DNA from: Janthinobacterium agaricidamnosum
GTDB lineage: Bacteria > Pseudomonadota > Gammaproteobacteria > Burkholderiales > Burkholderiaceae_D
Reading direction: 5' to 3'
DNA length: 64,000 bases
Assembly (NCBI RefSeq): GCF_003667705.1
Contig: NZ_CP033019.1
Coordinates: 1,364,001 to 1,428,000 of the forward strand
A program made the translations under genes and the position numbers. Shown in pieces: positions 8,701 through 16,735 of the stretch. Under the pieces are notes generated by a model, which saw only the letters and a list, made by a program, of their open reading frames with translations, ran no database searches and was not told where the DNA came from. Position 1 is the stretch's first letter; every line of letters starts with the position of its first letter.

Positions 8701-9635
8701 GCGGCCATGACGCTGATGCGGGCGCGGATGCCATGCCCCAGGCGCTGGGTCCGCCCGCCGTGGTGCCTGGCGGCGACGGCGCGCTCGCGTATATCTATGC
8801 GGGCGATTTGCAGGGCAATATCTGGCGCCTCGACATGGCCGGCGGGCCGCCGTGGAAGGAGGGCCAGGGGCGCAAGCTCGTGTTTGTCGCGCGCGATGCA
8901 CAGGGCCGGCGCCAGCCCGTGACGCAGCAGCTGAGCGTGGCGTATGCGCCCGGTGGCGGCTATCTGCTGCTGTTCGGCACGGGCAAGCTGGTCGAAGCGG
9001 GCGATACATGGCCATCCGCCTTTCTGTCGCAGTCGTTTTATGCCGTGCACGACGATGTGCGGGAAACATCCCCTACGCGCAGCCGGGCCGACCTGGAACA
9101 GCGCAGTCTGGGCGAGACGACGGGCGGCGTGCGCGTCGACGGCGCCGAACTGCGCTACACGGGCAGCGACGCCATGCGCGGCTGGTATCTCGACTTTCTC
9201 GATACCGCGCAGACGGGCGAGCGCAGCATCAGCATTCCCGTACTGGCCGCCGGCAAGGTACTGTTCAATACCGTCCTGCCGGGGCGCGACGCTTGCGCCA
9301 AGCCGGTCACGCGCCTGTACGTGCTCGATGTGCTGAGCGGCTTTGCCGCCGATGGCGCCGGTGTGGTGCAGGCGGGCGAGCAGACGGGACGCTTGTTCGA
9401 CGGCCTGGCGCGCGCGCCGCCGCTGGCGCTGGAATTGAACAGCACGGTGGGCGCAGCAACGGCGACAGGGCGGGCCGAGGGCCGCAAGGAGCTGGCCGTG
9501 CTGCAACCGGGCTTGCCCGGCGCGGCCAGCGTGGCGGGACTCAAGGTCGTCAGCGCGCCGCTGCCCGCACGGCGCCTCAGCTGGCGCGAAGTGGCGAACT
9601 GGCGCGAATTGCACGAGGCGGCCAAGAAGAAATAA
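5739..9635 (+). CDS. pilY1: PilY1, type IV pilus tip adhesin/assembly factor
   Basis: A 1298-residue secreted protein. A signal-peptide-like N-terminus is followed by the PilY1 opening PNLLLNLSFTH, then GYFHARMCYSYPY and GNFLNWASASMLDIVRYALTGG. The C-terminal half contains the conserved seven-bladed beta-propeller signatures YLGANDGLLHAFDARTGSE (about residue 797) and YAGDLQGNIWRLD (about residue 1018). A Gly/Asp-rich loop ADANGGGDGGHDADAGAD (about residues 980-997) might replace the calcium loop of other PilY1 proteins. The protein sits at the pilus tip with minor pilins and controls extension, adhesion and twitching. The N-terminal half is variable and I see no clear vWA MIDAS motif. Confidence 0.93.
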   Translation: MRAWSFALPSAWCSAWLLLIGLVCLVCGAAVAAAPPVALARADAGLHGARVPPNLLLNLSFTHAAAAAAHGGEYAPQREYLGYFHARMCYSYPYRSKDGVMLPDLRVATAYFSVLKPADVLHGCGGDSFSGNFLNWASASMLDIVRYALTGGDRVIDEVRKTVLQRAYLPDADGPVDFYANPVFFPRKVLHTGVAAATPFAVAQLAIVSCRNRLLFGDASLPPGGSCDAPGIAATHGVFLARVRVCDADEGPLRDDLCLAYGKNYKPVGAVQRLGGRVRVGVFGHLNGVSASAGPVYGGVLRAPLAHVGRQRWTAPDFLLQDNTGAEWNPVNGVFAVQGADQGAGPGGGVTAYINGLGRSNAGHPGAYARAAPLAELLYESLRYLQGRQASAAVPPATAPPAIDDGLPVVTPWSDPQTANCQRHVVVSLGDAGMAGDRYVPGNVPVVPASAGDRARAADGFAPPPFDAMAWTHAVGSLESGGAQGNPAPRPDLAGLEWLADGAGGASYHAAGLAYWSHVQALRPGGKNDGLAKVEHYAGDLRQGDPAGESAATPAATPLLLAAKYGGFLDANGDANPFKSATGSAFDEWSLDGRWPTHYLPGSDPAALIAGLRAAFVSADKGTLAATLPGPALMALASGTEEAYWFHTRMRLADGGMILSRSAFAVGADGALLPGKPLWTAGGQSKTMPDGPSTALRPVYTLDAKGALMPLAWKALDAAQRGAFDGGDGRGEARLAYLLGQRTHEVGQPGGFLRRRSGSLGAAPHGNLLYVGAPGLGMPGAGYGVHRQALLQRRKMLYLGANDGLLHAFDARTGSELFAYLPQALLRAAPAAASTHYSPGPLLDGAAATAEVLALGHWKTVLVSGMGGGAQGVFALDITDPMRFAQDGALWEFTDRDDKLMGSVRAPPAFARINMGGKEGAPAYRDFAIVASGYNNHVNDGKDTTAPASAAAIFLLALDKAPGTPWVIGSNYFRFKVPVADANGGGDGGHDADAGADAMPQALGPPAVVPGGDGALAYIYAGDLQGNIWRLDMAGGPPWKEGQGRKLVFVARDAQGRRQPVTQQLSVAYAPGGGYLLLFGTGKLVEAGDTWPSAFLSQSFYAVHDDVRETSPTRSRADLEQRSLGETTGGVRVDGAELRYTGSDAMRGWYLDFLDTAQTGERSISIPVLAAGKVLFNTVLPGRDACAKPVTRLYVLDVLSGFAADGAGVVQAGEQTGRLFDGLARAPPLALELNSTVGAATATGRAEGRKELAVLQPGLPGAASVAGLKVVSAPLPARRLSWREVANWRELHEAAKKK

Positions 9636-9725
9636 GAGAGGGGCATGGCTGGCGTGTCGCAAGTGACCGGCGTGCAGACCGGCGCCGCGCATCGGCTGGC
9701 GGTTTTTGAGAAGAAGGGAGGTCAG

Positions 9726-10226
9726 ATGGAAATGCTGGCAAGCCGGAACTGGGCCGCTGCAAACGGTCGCGCCCCTGCCGCCGTCCCGGGCTTCAGCCTG
9801 ATCGAACTGCTGGCCGCGCTGGCGATCATGAGCCTGCTGCTGGCGCTGGCCGTGCCCGCTTATCACGGCCATGTCGTGCGGGCCAAGCGTGTGCAGGGGC
9901 AGGCGGCCCTGCTGCGGCTGATGCAGCAGCAGGAGCGCTATTACTCGCAAAACAATCATTATCTGGCGTTTTCCTCGGCCTCGCCGGCGCCGCAGGCGCA
10001 AGCGTTTCCATGGTGGTCTGGCGAAGGGGGCGCGGCCGGCAGTGCGTATGAAATCGAGGCGCTGGCCTGTCCCGGCCTGGCGATCGGGCAATGCGTGCTG
10101 TTGCGCGCCGCGCCGGGCACGTCCAAGGTTGATGCGCAGTTCCAGGATGCCGATTGCGGCGTGCTGTCCTTGAGCAGCACGGGCCAGCGCGGCAGCAGCG
10201 GCCCCGCCAGCCATTGCTGGCGCTAA
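9726..10226 (+). CDS. pilE: PilE-like type IV (minor) pilin
   Basis: A 166-residue protein. GAAGGGAGGT just upstream of the ATG at 9726 decides this start over the in-frame ATG at 9645. A 22-residue leader ends PAAVPG, followed by FSLIELLAALAIMSLLLALAVPAYHGHV, a textbook PilD cleavage site with Phe at +1 and Glu at +5. The body has RVQGQAALLRLMQQQERYYSQNNHY, typical of PilE minor pilins, and two Cys near the C-terminus that may form the D-loop disulphide. It closes the pilV-W-X-Y1-E order found in Pseudomonas-type clusters. Confidence 0.88.
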   Translation: MEMLASRNWAAANGRAPAAVPGFSLIELLAALAIMSLLLALAVPAYHGHVVRAKRVQGQAALLRLMQQQERYYSQNNHYLAFSSASPAPQAQAFPWWSGEGGAAGSAYEIEALACPGLAIGQCVLLRAAPGTSKVDAQFQDADCGVLSLSSTGQRGSSGPASHCWR

Positions 10227-10238
10227 GTAACCCCCAAT

Positions 10239-10370
10239 AAATTATTGTGATTTCTGACTTCCATAACCGGCCCTCTGCGGCGTTGCCCGCTGCTAGCAGT
10301 GCTCGCACTGCGTCGCAGCGGGCGCCTTGCATAGCATCCGGTTCTGTTCGTCATAAATTCACAATAATTT
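10239..10370. repeat. Nested 132-bp intergenic palindrome (MITE-like)
   Basis: The outer arms AAATTATTGTGA (10239-10250) and TCACAATAATTT (10359-10370) are perfect inverted repeats. Inside them AACCGG (10265-10270) pairs with CCGGTT (10338-10343), and CCCGCTGC (10286-10293) with GCAGCGGG (10315-10322), around AGTGCTCGCACT. It separates the pilE-like gene from the fimT-like gene. A related palindrome lies at 16742-16842. Confidence 0.75.
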
Positions 10371-10389
10371 CCTGAGGATTACTTAGGCC

Positions 10390-10983
10390 ATGGCCACGCG
10401 CAAGCGGCCACCGCGGACCGGGCGCACCTTTGGGCGGGCCTTCGGGCACACCATGCTCGAATTGCTGGCCGTGCTGACGATTGCCGCGCTGCTGGCGGCC
10501 GCCGCCATGCCCAGCTTGCAGCAGGTGCTGGCGCGCCAGCAGGTGCGCGCGGCGGCCATGGACTTGTTCTCGGCCATCGAATTGACGCGGGCGCAGGCGA
10601 TGGCGCGCGGACAGCGCGTGCTGTTGATGCCGGCCGGGCCTGGCGGCACGGATTGGCGCACGGGCTGGCTGGTGTTTATCGACCGTAATGCCAGTCTGGC
10701 GTTTGACGACGGCGACGAATTGCTGTTCCGCCAGGGGCCGCTGCCACCGGGCATCACGGCCCAGTTTGCGTTTTCGTCTGCCACGGCGCCGTTTTATATC
10801 GCCTACAATGGCGCAGGACGCAGTTGCAGCGCGACCAATAGCCTGGCGGCGCGCTGGGGGACCTTGTCCCTGGCTTTGGGAAAGCAGGTGCGCCATATTA
10901 AAATCAATATGCTGGGCAGGGTGCGCGTGTGCGACCCGCAGCAGCAGGCGGCCAACTGCAGCGGCGTGGCCGACAGTTCGTAA
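10390..10983 (+). CDS. FimT/FimU (GspH-like) minor pilin
   Basis: A 197-residue pseudopilin. The leader MATRKRPPRTGRTFGRAFG ends in Gly and is followed by HTMLELLAVLTIAALLAAAA, with Glu at +5 but His at +1 instead of Phe. AMDLFSAIELTRAQAMARGQRV is the GspH/FimT helix, and GWLVFIDRNAS with a C-terminal Cys-bearing region (VCDPQQQAANC) follows. These proteins help start pilus assembly. The gene is set apart from the pilE-like gene by the 132-bp palindrome and lies 35 bp before ribD. Confidence 0.87.
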   Translation: MATRKRPPRTGRTFGRAFGHTMLELLAVLTIAALLAAAAMPSLQQVLARQQVRAAAMDLFSAIELTRAQAMARGQRVLLMPAGPGGTDWRTGWLVFIDRNASLAFDDGDELLFRQGPLPPGITAQFAFSSATAPFYIAYNGAGRSCSATNSLAARWGTLSLALGKQVRHIKINMLGRVRVCDPQQQAANCSGVADSS

Positions 10984-11018
10984 CCCGACTTATCTATTAC
11001 TCACTCTCAAAGAAGCCC

Positions 11019-12122
11019 GTGGAAATACTCAACGATATCGATGGCATGCGCCTGGCGCTGGAATGGGCGGCGCGCGGTTTATACACGACCTCGCCCAATC
11101 CCCGCATCGGCTGCGTGATAGTCCGGGATGGCCAGGTGATCGGTGCCGGCGTGACACAGGCGGCCGGGCAGGATCATGCCGAGGTGCAAGCGCTGGCCAA
11201 TGCGGCAGCGCGCGGCAACGACGTGCGCGGCGCCACCGCCTATGTCACCCTGGAACCGTGCAACCACCATGGCCGCACGCCGCCGTGCTCCGATGCGCTC
11301 GTGCGCGCGGGGCTGGGGCGCGTCGTGGCCGCCATGACGGACCCGAATCCGCTGGTGGCGGGGCAGGGGCTGGCCAAGCTGGAAGCGGCAGGCATCGCCG
11401 TCACCACGGGCGTGCTGGCTGACGAGGCGTATGAAATGAATATCGGCTTCTTTTCGCGCATGCAGCGCGGCAAGTCGTGGGTGCGCATGAAAACGGCGGC
11501 CAGCCTGGATGGCATGACGGCCTTGCACAATGGCCAGAGCCAGTGGATCACGGGGCCGCAGGCGCGCGCCGACGGCCATGCGTGGCGCGCGCGCGCCTGC
11601 GCCATCCTGACGGGCATCGGCACCGTCAAGGCGGACGACCCGCAATTGAACGTGCGCGCCGTCGAGACGCCGCGCCAGCCGCGCCGCATCGTCGTCGACA
11701 GCCGGCTCGACATCAGCCTTGACGCGCGCATCTTGCAGGGCGGCGGCACGTGGATCGTGGCGGCCGTGGCCAACCCGGAAAAGGAAGCGCAGCTGCGCGC
11801 CTTGGGCGCGGAAGTCATCATGTTGCCGAACGCGGCCGGCAAGGTCGACCTGGCCGCGCTGATGCTGGAACTGGGGCGCCGGCAAATCAATGAAGTCCAC
11901 GTCGAGGCCGGCTCCAAGCTGAACGGCTCGCTGATCCGCGAAGGCTGCGTCGACGAGTTGCTGGTCTACCTGGCGCCCACCTTGCTGGGCGACGCGCAAG
12001 GGATGTTTGCCTTGCCCGCATTGACGGATATCAAACAGCAGCGCACCTTGCAATTTCACCAGGTTCAGCAAGTGGGCGAAGATTTGCGTATCCTTGCAAG
12101 ATTCGCCCAGCGCAATAATTAA
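11019..12122 (+). CDS. ribD: Bifunctional riboflavin deaminase/reductase RibD
   Basis: I start it at GTG 11019, giving MEILNDIDGMRLALEWAARG. A more upstream frame start would overlap the fimT-like gene, and ATG 11046 would remove helix 1. The N-terminal deaminase (about residues 1-145) carries HAEVQAL and the zinc motif PCNHHGRTPPC. The C-terminal reductase (about 150-365) has MKTAASLDGMTALHNGQSQW and NEVHVEAGSKLNGSLI. It performs two consecutive steps from the GTP-derived pyrimidine to 5-amino-6-ribitylaminouracil. ribE follows 25 bp downstream. Confidence 0.95.
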   Translation: MEILNDIDGMRLALEWAARGLYTTSPNPRIGCVIVRDGQVIGAGVTQAAGQDHAEVQALANAAARGNDVRGATAYVTLEPCNHHGRTPPCSDALVRAGLGRVVAAMTDPNPLVAGQGLAKLEAAGIAVTTGVLADEAYEMNIGFFSRMQRGKSWVRMKTAASLDGMTALHNGQSQWITGPQARADGHAWRARACAILTGIGTVKADDPQLNVRAVETPRQPRRIVVDSRLDISLDARILQGGGTWIVAAVANPEKEAQLRALGAEVIMLPNAAGKVDLAALMLELGRRQINEVHVEAGSKLNGSLIREGCVDELLVYLAPTLLGDAQGMFALPALTDIKQQRTLQFHQVQQVGEDLRILARFAQRNN

Positions 12123-12147
12123 TACTCACATTTTATAGGGTTAGTTC

Positions 12148-12783
12148 ATGTTTACAGGAATTGTTGCCGCCATTGGCAAGATTGAAACCGTGCAAGCACT
12201 CGAAGGCGGCCTCGACGCAGGCGTGCGCCTGACCATCCACGCGGGCGGCTTGCCGCTGGCCGATGTGGCCCTCGGCGATTCCATCGCCATCAATGGCGCC
12301 TGCATGACGGTGGTGGAAAAGTCGGACACGGGTTTTGCCGTCGATGTCTCGCGCGAAAGCCTCAATTGCACCGTGGGCCTCGATACGACGACGGAAGTGA
12401 ACCTGGAAAAAGCCCTGACCCTGGCCGAGCGCCTGGGCGGCCACCTGGTCTCCGGCCACGTCGACGGCCTGGGCATCGTGCGCAAGTTCGAAGCCGTGGG
12501 CGAATCGTGGGAACTGGTGATCGAAGCACCGCACGAACTGGCGAAATACCTGGCTTTCAAAGGTTCCGTCGTCGTCAATGGCGTGTCGCTGACCGTCAAC
12601 AGAGTGGAAGACCTGGGCGCGGGCGCCGTCAACGGCTGCCGTTTCTCGATCAATTTGATTCCCCACACCATCGCCATGACGACCCTGAAACACTTGACGG
12701 TCGATGGCAAGGTCAACCTGGAAATCGACCTGATCGCCCGCTATGTCGAGCGCATGTTGTCGCTGGACAAGGCTGCCGCCTGA
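12148..12783 (+). CDS. ribE: Riboflavin synthase, alpha subunit
   Basis: A 211-residue protein beginning MFTGIVAAIGKIE, the family hallmark. It has two lumazine-binding repeats. The first contains SIAINGACMTVV, and LGGHLVSGHVDGLG joins it to the second, which has GSVVVNGVSLTVN and LIPHTIAMTTL. It dismutates two molecules of dimethyl-ribityllumazine to riboflavin. It forms an operon with ribD and is followed by a terminator. The same gene is called ribC in some species. Confidence 0.96.
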   Translation: MFTGIVAAIGKIETVQALEGGLDAGVRLTIHAGGLPLADVALGDSIAINGACMTVVEKSDTGFAVDVSRESLNCTVGLDTTTEVNLEKALTLAERLGGHLVSGHVDGLGIVRKFEAVGESWELVIEAPHELAKYLAFKGSVVVNGVSLTVNRVEDLGAGAVNGCRFSINLIPHTIAMTTLKHLTVDGKVNLEIDLIARYVERMLSLDKAAA

Positions 12784-12795
12784 TACAAGAACACC

Positions 12796-12833
12796 GCAAC
12801 ACATTCTCGCCTTGCCAAGCGTGTGTTGCTTTT
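12796..12833 (+). terminator. Rho-independent terminator after ribE
   Basis: GCAACACA (12796-12803) pairs with TGTGTTGC (12822-12829), followed by TTTTC. It ends the ribD-ribE unit. Confidence 0.65.
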
Positions 12834-12879
12834 CTTTCAGACGCGCATACTATGAAGCTTTCCGCAGTGGAGGCTAGCC

Positions 12880-14292
12880 ATGGACCCGATTTCGCGCGCA
12901 ACCGTGCCCAATACCATCGCGGCCACGTCCCGCGTGGGTGAGACGGCGCCGCTGGCGCCGGCGCTGCCCGTGCCGCCGTCCAGCGCGGCGGCGACCCTTG
13001 CCGCTTTGTCATCGACCCAGGTCGACATCTCTCCGCTGGGCCAGTTCCTGTCCGGCGTGGCCTTGTCGCGCCGGCAACTGCTGGCCTTGCAGGGCGCCAC
13101 GGACGAGGCCAGGGCGGCCAATACCCCCGTGAATGTCAATGACGACTTGCTGGCGCTGGCGCGGCAGTTGACGGAATCGTTCGCCCAGCTGCAAACGAGC
13201 GGCATCGACGCGAGCCAGCTGGCGACGGCCGGCGACACCCCGGGCAGCCTGGCGCAGCGTTATGATTTGCTGTCGGGCGACGGTACGACGGATGCGGCGG
13301 CCGCACTGGCGCAGGACGGCAGCCTGCTCACCCAAGCGCAACTGGCCCGCATCGGCATCGACTTGCGCAATGAAGATGTCGATCCCATCACTTTGCAGGC
13401 TGCCTATGCGGCCGACAGCAACGCCACCCTGGATGCCCTGCAACAGGGAACGGACGTGCTGGCGCAGGTGGGCGCCGTGCTGGCCCAGCAGCAGGGCGCG
13501 CCGCTGGCTGCCGCTGTCGAGGCGGATTTGACGGGCGATGCACTGCCGGCCAGCGCTGCACAGGACTCGCAGGCCGCGCAGCCGCAAGCCATCGACGAGG
13601 CGCCGCCGCAAACGGCCGCGATTGCACAGCGACAGCTGGAATTGCAGCAGCAACTGGAAGCGCAAGAGCTGAACGTGGATTTGCAGGAATTGCGGCCCCC
13701 GTCGACGGCGCAACAAGCCGACAATACCGCGGACTTGCTGCAGGTGCAGCGCACGGACAGCCAGCGCGTGGATGCCCAGCGTGTTGACGACGAACGCCTC
13801 GACAGCGAACGTATTAATGCCAGTCAGCAGGCGCAGCAGCAGGAAGCCGCGGGGTTGGACGAGCTGCGCCAGGGGCAAGTACAGCAGCAGGGCTTGCAGC
13901 AGCAGGCGCAAGCGGCGGCGGACGATGCGGCGCGGGCGCAGCTGGCCGCCAGCGATGCGCAAATGGCGGCCCAGGCGGCCAGCGAGCGGGCGCAATTGCT
14001 GGCGCGCGCCGCGCAGGGACAAGCCGATGCGGGCCTGGCGACGGCGCAAGCCCAGCTGGCCCAGCAAAATGCGCAGGCGCAAGAGATGGCGGCGCAAGCG
14101 GCGGGCCAGGCCGTGCCGCCACCGTCATCGCAAGACCCGTCCGTGGCGGCCGCCATCGCCGCGTATAACCTGAACAATGCGGCCCTGAATCCCGGCTTGA
14201 TGAACCGGCCATTGCCGGCCAGCGACTCGCGCCTGCCGCTGGTGGCGCCGGTGGCGCCCGTGGAACCCGTCAAGCCCGTGACGAAAATCTAG
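12880..14292 (+). CDS. Ala/Gln-rich coiled-coil protein of unknown function
   Basis: A 470-residue protein with a good ribosome site (GTGGAGG) before the ATG. I do not recognise a family. Residues 1-60 are Pro/Ala-rich and include STQVDISPLGQFLSGVALSR, a stretch that resembles the start of flagellar-hook or length-control type linker proteins, though this is only an impression. Residues about 230-420 are strongly Gln/Ala/Glu/Asp-rich with long helical runs (QRQLELQQQLEAQELNVDLQ) and a short repeat VQRTDSQRVDAQRVDDERLD. The C-terminus is Pro/Val-rich (PVAPVEPVKPVTKI). There is no signal peptide or membrane segment. It shares the palindrome CTAG (14289-14292) as stop with the converging osmC-like gene. 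Confidence 0.8.
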   Translation: MDPISRATVPNTIAATSRVGETAPLAPALPVPPSSAAATLAALSSTQVDISPLGQFLSGVALSRRQLLALQGATDEARAANTPVNVNDDLLALARQLTESFAQLQTSGIDASQLATAGDTPGSLAQRYDLLSGDGTTDAAAALAQDGSLLTQAQLARIGIDLRNEDVDPITLQAAYAADSNATLDALQQGTDVLAQVGAVLAQQQGAPLAAAVEADLTGDALPASAAQDSQAAQPQAIDEAPPQTAAIAQRQLELQQQLEAQELNVDLQELRPPSTAQQADNTADLLQVQRTDSQRVDAQRVDDERLDSERINASQQAQQQEAAGLDELRQGQVQQQGLQQQAQAAADDAARAQLAASDAQMAAQAASERAQLLARAAQGQADAGLATAQAQLAQQNAQAQEMAAQAAGQAVPPPSSQDPSVAAAIAAYNLNNAALNPGLMNRPLPASDSRLPLVAPVAPVEPVKPVTKI

Positions 14293-14714
14293 GGCAGCAG
14301 GGTGGCGTCGAGGGTAATGTTGGCTTTAAGCAGCTTCGACACGGGACAGCCGGCCTTGGCCTTGCCCGTCAATTCCTCGAATTTCGCCTGGTCGGCGCCG
14401 GGAATTTTCGCTTTCAGGATCAGGTGGACGGCCGTGATGGCAAAGCCGTCGTCCACCTTGTCCAGGGTCACTTCGGCCGTCGTTTCCATCTTTTCCGCCG
14501 TCAGGCCCGCTTCGCCGAGGATCAGCGACAGGGCCATGGTGAAGCAGCCCGCGTGGGCGGCGCCGATCAGTTCCTCTGGGTTGGTGCCGGGCTTGCCTTC
14601 GAAGCGGCTGGCAAAGCCGTAGGGATATTCCTGCAAGGCGCCGCTGCGCGTGCTGATGGCGCCCTTGCCGTCCTTGATGCCGCCTGACCAGATGGCCGAT
14701 CCGTTGGTTTTCAT
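14289..14714 (-). CDS. OsmC-family organic-hydroperoxide reductase
   Basis: A 141-residue protein (MKTNGSAIWSGGIKDGKGAI) with the two redox Cys regions of the OsmC fold: GAAHAGCFTMALSLIL at about residues 51-66 and GCPVSKLL near residue 122. The GTNPEELIGAAHAGCF motif is characteristic of OsmC. These enzymes reduce organic peroxides using Cys thiols. The gene is monocistronic and convergent with the Ala/Gln-rich gene, with overlapping stops. A GGAGCGGCAAC ribosome site precedes the ATG. Confidence 0.93.
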   Translation of the reverse strand: MKTNGSAIWSGGIKDGKGAISTRSGALQEYPYGFASRFEGKPGTNPEELIGAAHAGCFTMALSLILGEAGLTAEKMETTAEVTLDKVDDGFAITAVHLILKAKIPGADQAKFEELTGKAKAGCPVSKLLKANITLDATLLP

Positions 14715-15068
14715 GTTGCCGCTCCTGTGTGGGGTGTCGCTGCGAATGGGTGTCAGCGCCGTGGCGGTGACTGACTGATCTTATGCTCTTTGCAAGGCCG
14801 GCGGCGCGCGCCTTGCCGCCGCCGTGTGCGTTGGATCGCGGAATCGGCGCTTTGCGGGGCAGGCTGCGGCACCCATGCCGCAAACCTGTCTTATTTCAGG
14901 TCTGCAAGCGCTAAATCCTTTAAAATAGCGGGTTATAAGAAAATTCCCGGAAATCCGAGGAATATTCGCGCTCGAGGTTCAGTTTTAGTTTCAGTTTTAG
15001 TTACATTAACAACGCCCGGCAAAACCGTCGCGCAGCAGGTTTTGACTGGCGTCATACGAGGATGAAGA

Positions 15069-16190
15069 ATGTCTATATCGAGCACCGAAGAGATCGTCGC
15101 TGAATTGCGCGCCGGCCGCATGGTGATACTGGTCGATGAAGAAGACCGGGAAAATGAGGGCGATCTGGTGCTTGCCGCCGATTTCGTGACGCCTGAATCC
15201 ATCAATTTCATGATCACGCATGCGCGTGGCCTGGTCTGCCTGACCCTGACGGAAGAGCGTTGCGACGAGCTGAACCTGTCGATGATGACGTCGCGCAACG
15301 GCACCGCGTATGGCACCAACTTCACCGTGTCGATCGAAGCGGCCGAAGGCGTGACGACGGGCATTTCCGCCGCCGACCGTGCCAAGACCATCCAGGTAGC
15401 CGTGGCCAAGGGCACGCAGCCCAGCGATATCGTCCAGCCTGGCCATATCTTCCCGCTGAAAGCGCAAAAAGGCGGCGTGCTGATGCGCGCAGGCCATACG
15501 GAGGCCGGTTGCGACCTGACGGCCATGGCCGGCCTGACGCCCGCGTCCGTGATTTGCGAAATCATGAAGGACGACGGCACCATGGCGCGCCTGCCGGACT
15601 TGCTGGTGTTTGCCGAGCAGCATGGCCTGAAGATCGGCACGATTGCCGACCTGATCCATTACCGCAGCCAGACGGAGTCCCTGGTCGAGCGCGTTGCGGA
15701 GCGTACCCTGCACACGGCGCATGGCGAATTCCGCCTGATCGCCTTCCGCGACAAGCCCAGCGCCTCGGCCCACCTGGCCCTCGTGCATGGCGACCTGGCG
15801 CCCGGCCTGGAAGCGCTGGTGCGCGTGCACCAGCCCGTTTCCCTGCTGGACGTGCTGGAAAGCGAAGCGACTACCCACTCGTGGACGGTGGCTGCCTCGA
15901 TGGCCGCCATCAAGCAGTCCGAGCGGGGCGTGATGGTCTTGCTGAACTGCGGCGAGACGTCGAGCGAGCTGTTTGCCCAGTTCGCCGCGCTCGATACGCC
16001 GCAAGCCAAGCCGAAAGGCCGCGCCGCCAGCATGGACTTGCGCAGCTACGGTATCGGTGCGCAAATCCTGCGCGACCTGGGCGTGAGCAAGATGCAATTG
16101 CTGGCCAGCCCCCGCAAGATGCCGTCGATGGTCGGTTTCGACCTGGAAGTCACAGGTTTCCAGTGCCATCCTGGCCAGACGTCGATGTGA
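15069..16190 (+). CDS. ribBX: DHBP synthase with degenerate GTP-cyclohydrolase II domain (RibBX type)
   Basis: A 373-residue protein. Residues 1-205 are a complete 3,4-dihydroxy-2-butanone-4-phosphate synthase with DEEDRENEGDLVLAAD, TTGISAADRAKTI and RAGHTEAGCDLTAMAG. Residues 210-373 align with RibA (HGEFRLIAFRD at its start) but lack the zinc-binding HSECLTGD...CDCG block and the catalytic part. The protein should therefore supply only the DHBP branch of riboflavin synthesis. Such hybrids were described as RibBX in Proteobacteria; a separate ribA should exist elsewhere. ribH and nusB follow. I see no FMN riboswitch in the leader. Confidence 0.92.
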   Translation: MSISSTEEIVAELRAGRMVILVDEEDRENEGDLVLAADFVTPESINFMITHARGLVCLTLTEERCDELNLSMMTSRNGTAYGTNFTVSIEAAEGVTTGISAADRAKTIQVAVAKGTQPSDIVQPGHIFPLKAQKGGVLMRAGHTEAGCDLTAMAGLTPASVICEIMKDDGTMARLPDLLVFAEQHGLKIGTIADLIHYRSQTESLVERVAERTLHTAHGEFRLIAFRDKPSASAHLALVHGDLAPGLEALVRVHQPVSLLDVLESEATTHSWTVAASMAAIKQSERGVMVLLNCGETSSELFAQFAALDTPQAKPKGRAASMDLRSYGIGAQILRDLGVSKMQLLASPRKMPSMVGFDLEVTGFQCHPGQTSM

Positions 16191-16246
16191 GAGTAAACGA
16201 TGGCGGCATGTGCATGCCGCCCTGAACCACCAGATTAAAGAGGCAT

Positions 16247-16732
16247 ATGATGACCGTAGGAACCTATGAAACCAATTTTGCCGGCGAAGGTTTGCGCGTC
16301 GGTATCGTCCAGGCACGATTCAATGAAATCGTCGGCGGTGGCTTGCTGTCGGCATGCCTGGAAGAGTTGAGCAAGCTGGGCGTGGCCGATGAAGATATCC
16401 TGCACGTGACCGTGCCGGGCGCCCTGGAAATCCCGCTGATTCTGCAAAAAATGGCAGAAACCGAGCAATTCGACGCCCTGATCGCATTGGGCGCCGTGAT
16501 TCGCGGTGAAACCTACCACTTCGAGCTGGTATCGAATGAATCGGGCGCGGGCATCACGCGCGTCGGTCTCGATTACGGCATCCCCATCGCCAACGCAGTG
16601 TTGACGACGGAAAACGACGAGCAGGCGGAAGTGCGCATGCTGGTCAAGGGAGCTGAAGCGGCACGCGTGGCAGTGGAAATGGCTAATTTAGCGCAAGCGC
16701 TAGAAGAGTTGCAAGAATCCGAGGAGGACTAG
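16247..16732 (+). CDS. ribH: 6,7-dimethyl-8-ribityllumazine synthase
   Basis: A 161-residue protein with the lumazine-synthase signatures [14 protein letters not shown] and [18 protein letters not shown], which include the catalytic His and the phosphate-binding Gly/Thr residues. It condenses DHBP (from RibB) with the ribityl-pyrimidine (from RibD), so with ribBX upstream and ribDE at 11-12.8 kb most of the pathway is here. ATG codons at 16247 and 16250 are both possible starts. It is separated from nusB by an intergenic palindrome. Confidence 0.96.
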   Translation: MMTVGTYETNFAGEGLRVGIVQARFNEIVGGGLLSACLEELSKLGVADEDILHVTVPGALEIPLILQKMAETEQFDALIALGAVIRGETYHFELVSNESGAGITRVGLDYGIPIANAVLTTENDEQAEVRMLVKGAEAARVAVEMANLAQALEELQESEED

Positions 16733-16735
16733 CCG

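Noticed and set aside
5913..10214. A 1,433-codon open frame on the minus strand across pilY1 and the pilE-like gene
   Set aside because: It is a GC-skew shadow of real genes, has no recognisable domain and an amino-acid mix (Arg/His/Gln/Ala-rich) typical of antisense frames in high-GC DNA.
14890..15068. FMN riboswitch before ribBX
   Set aside because: The leader has none of the conserved RFN pieces (such as GGGGUGAAA or the AGGG...CCC core).
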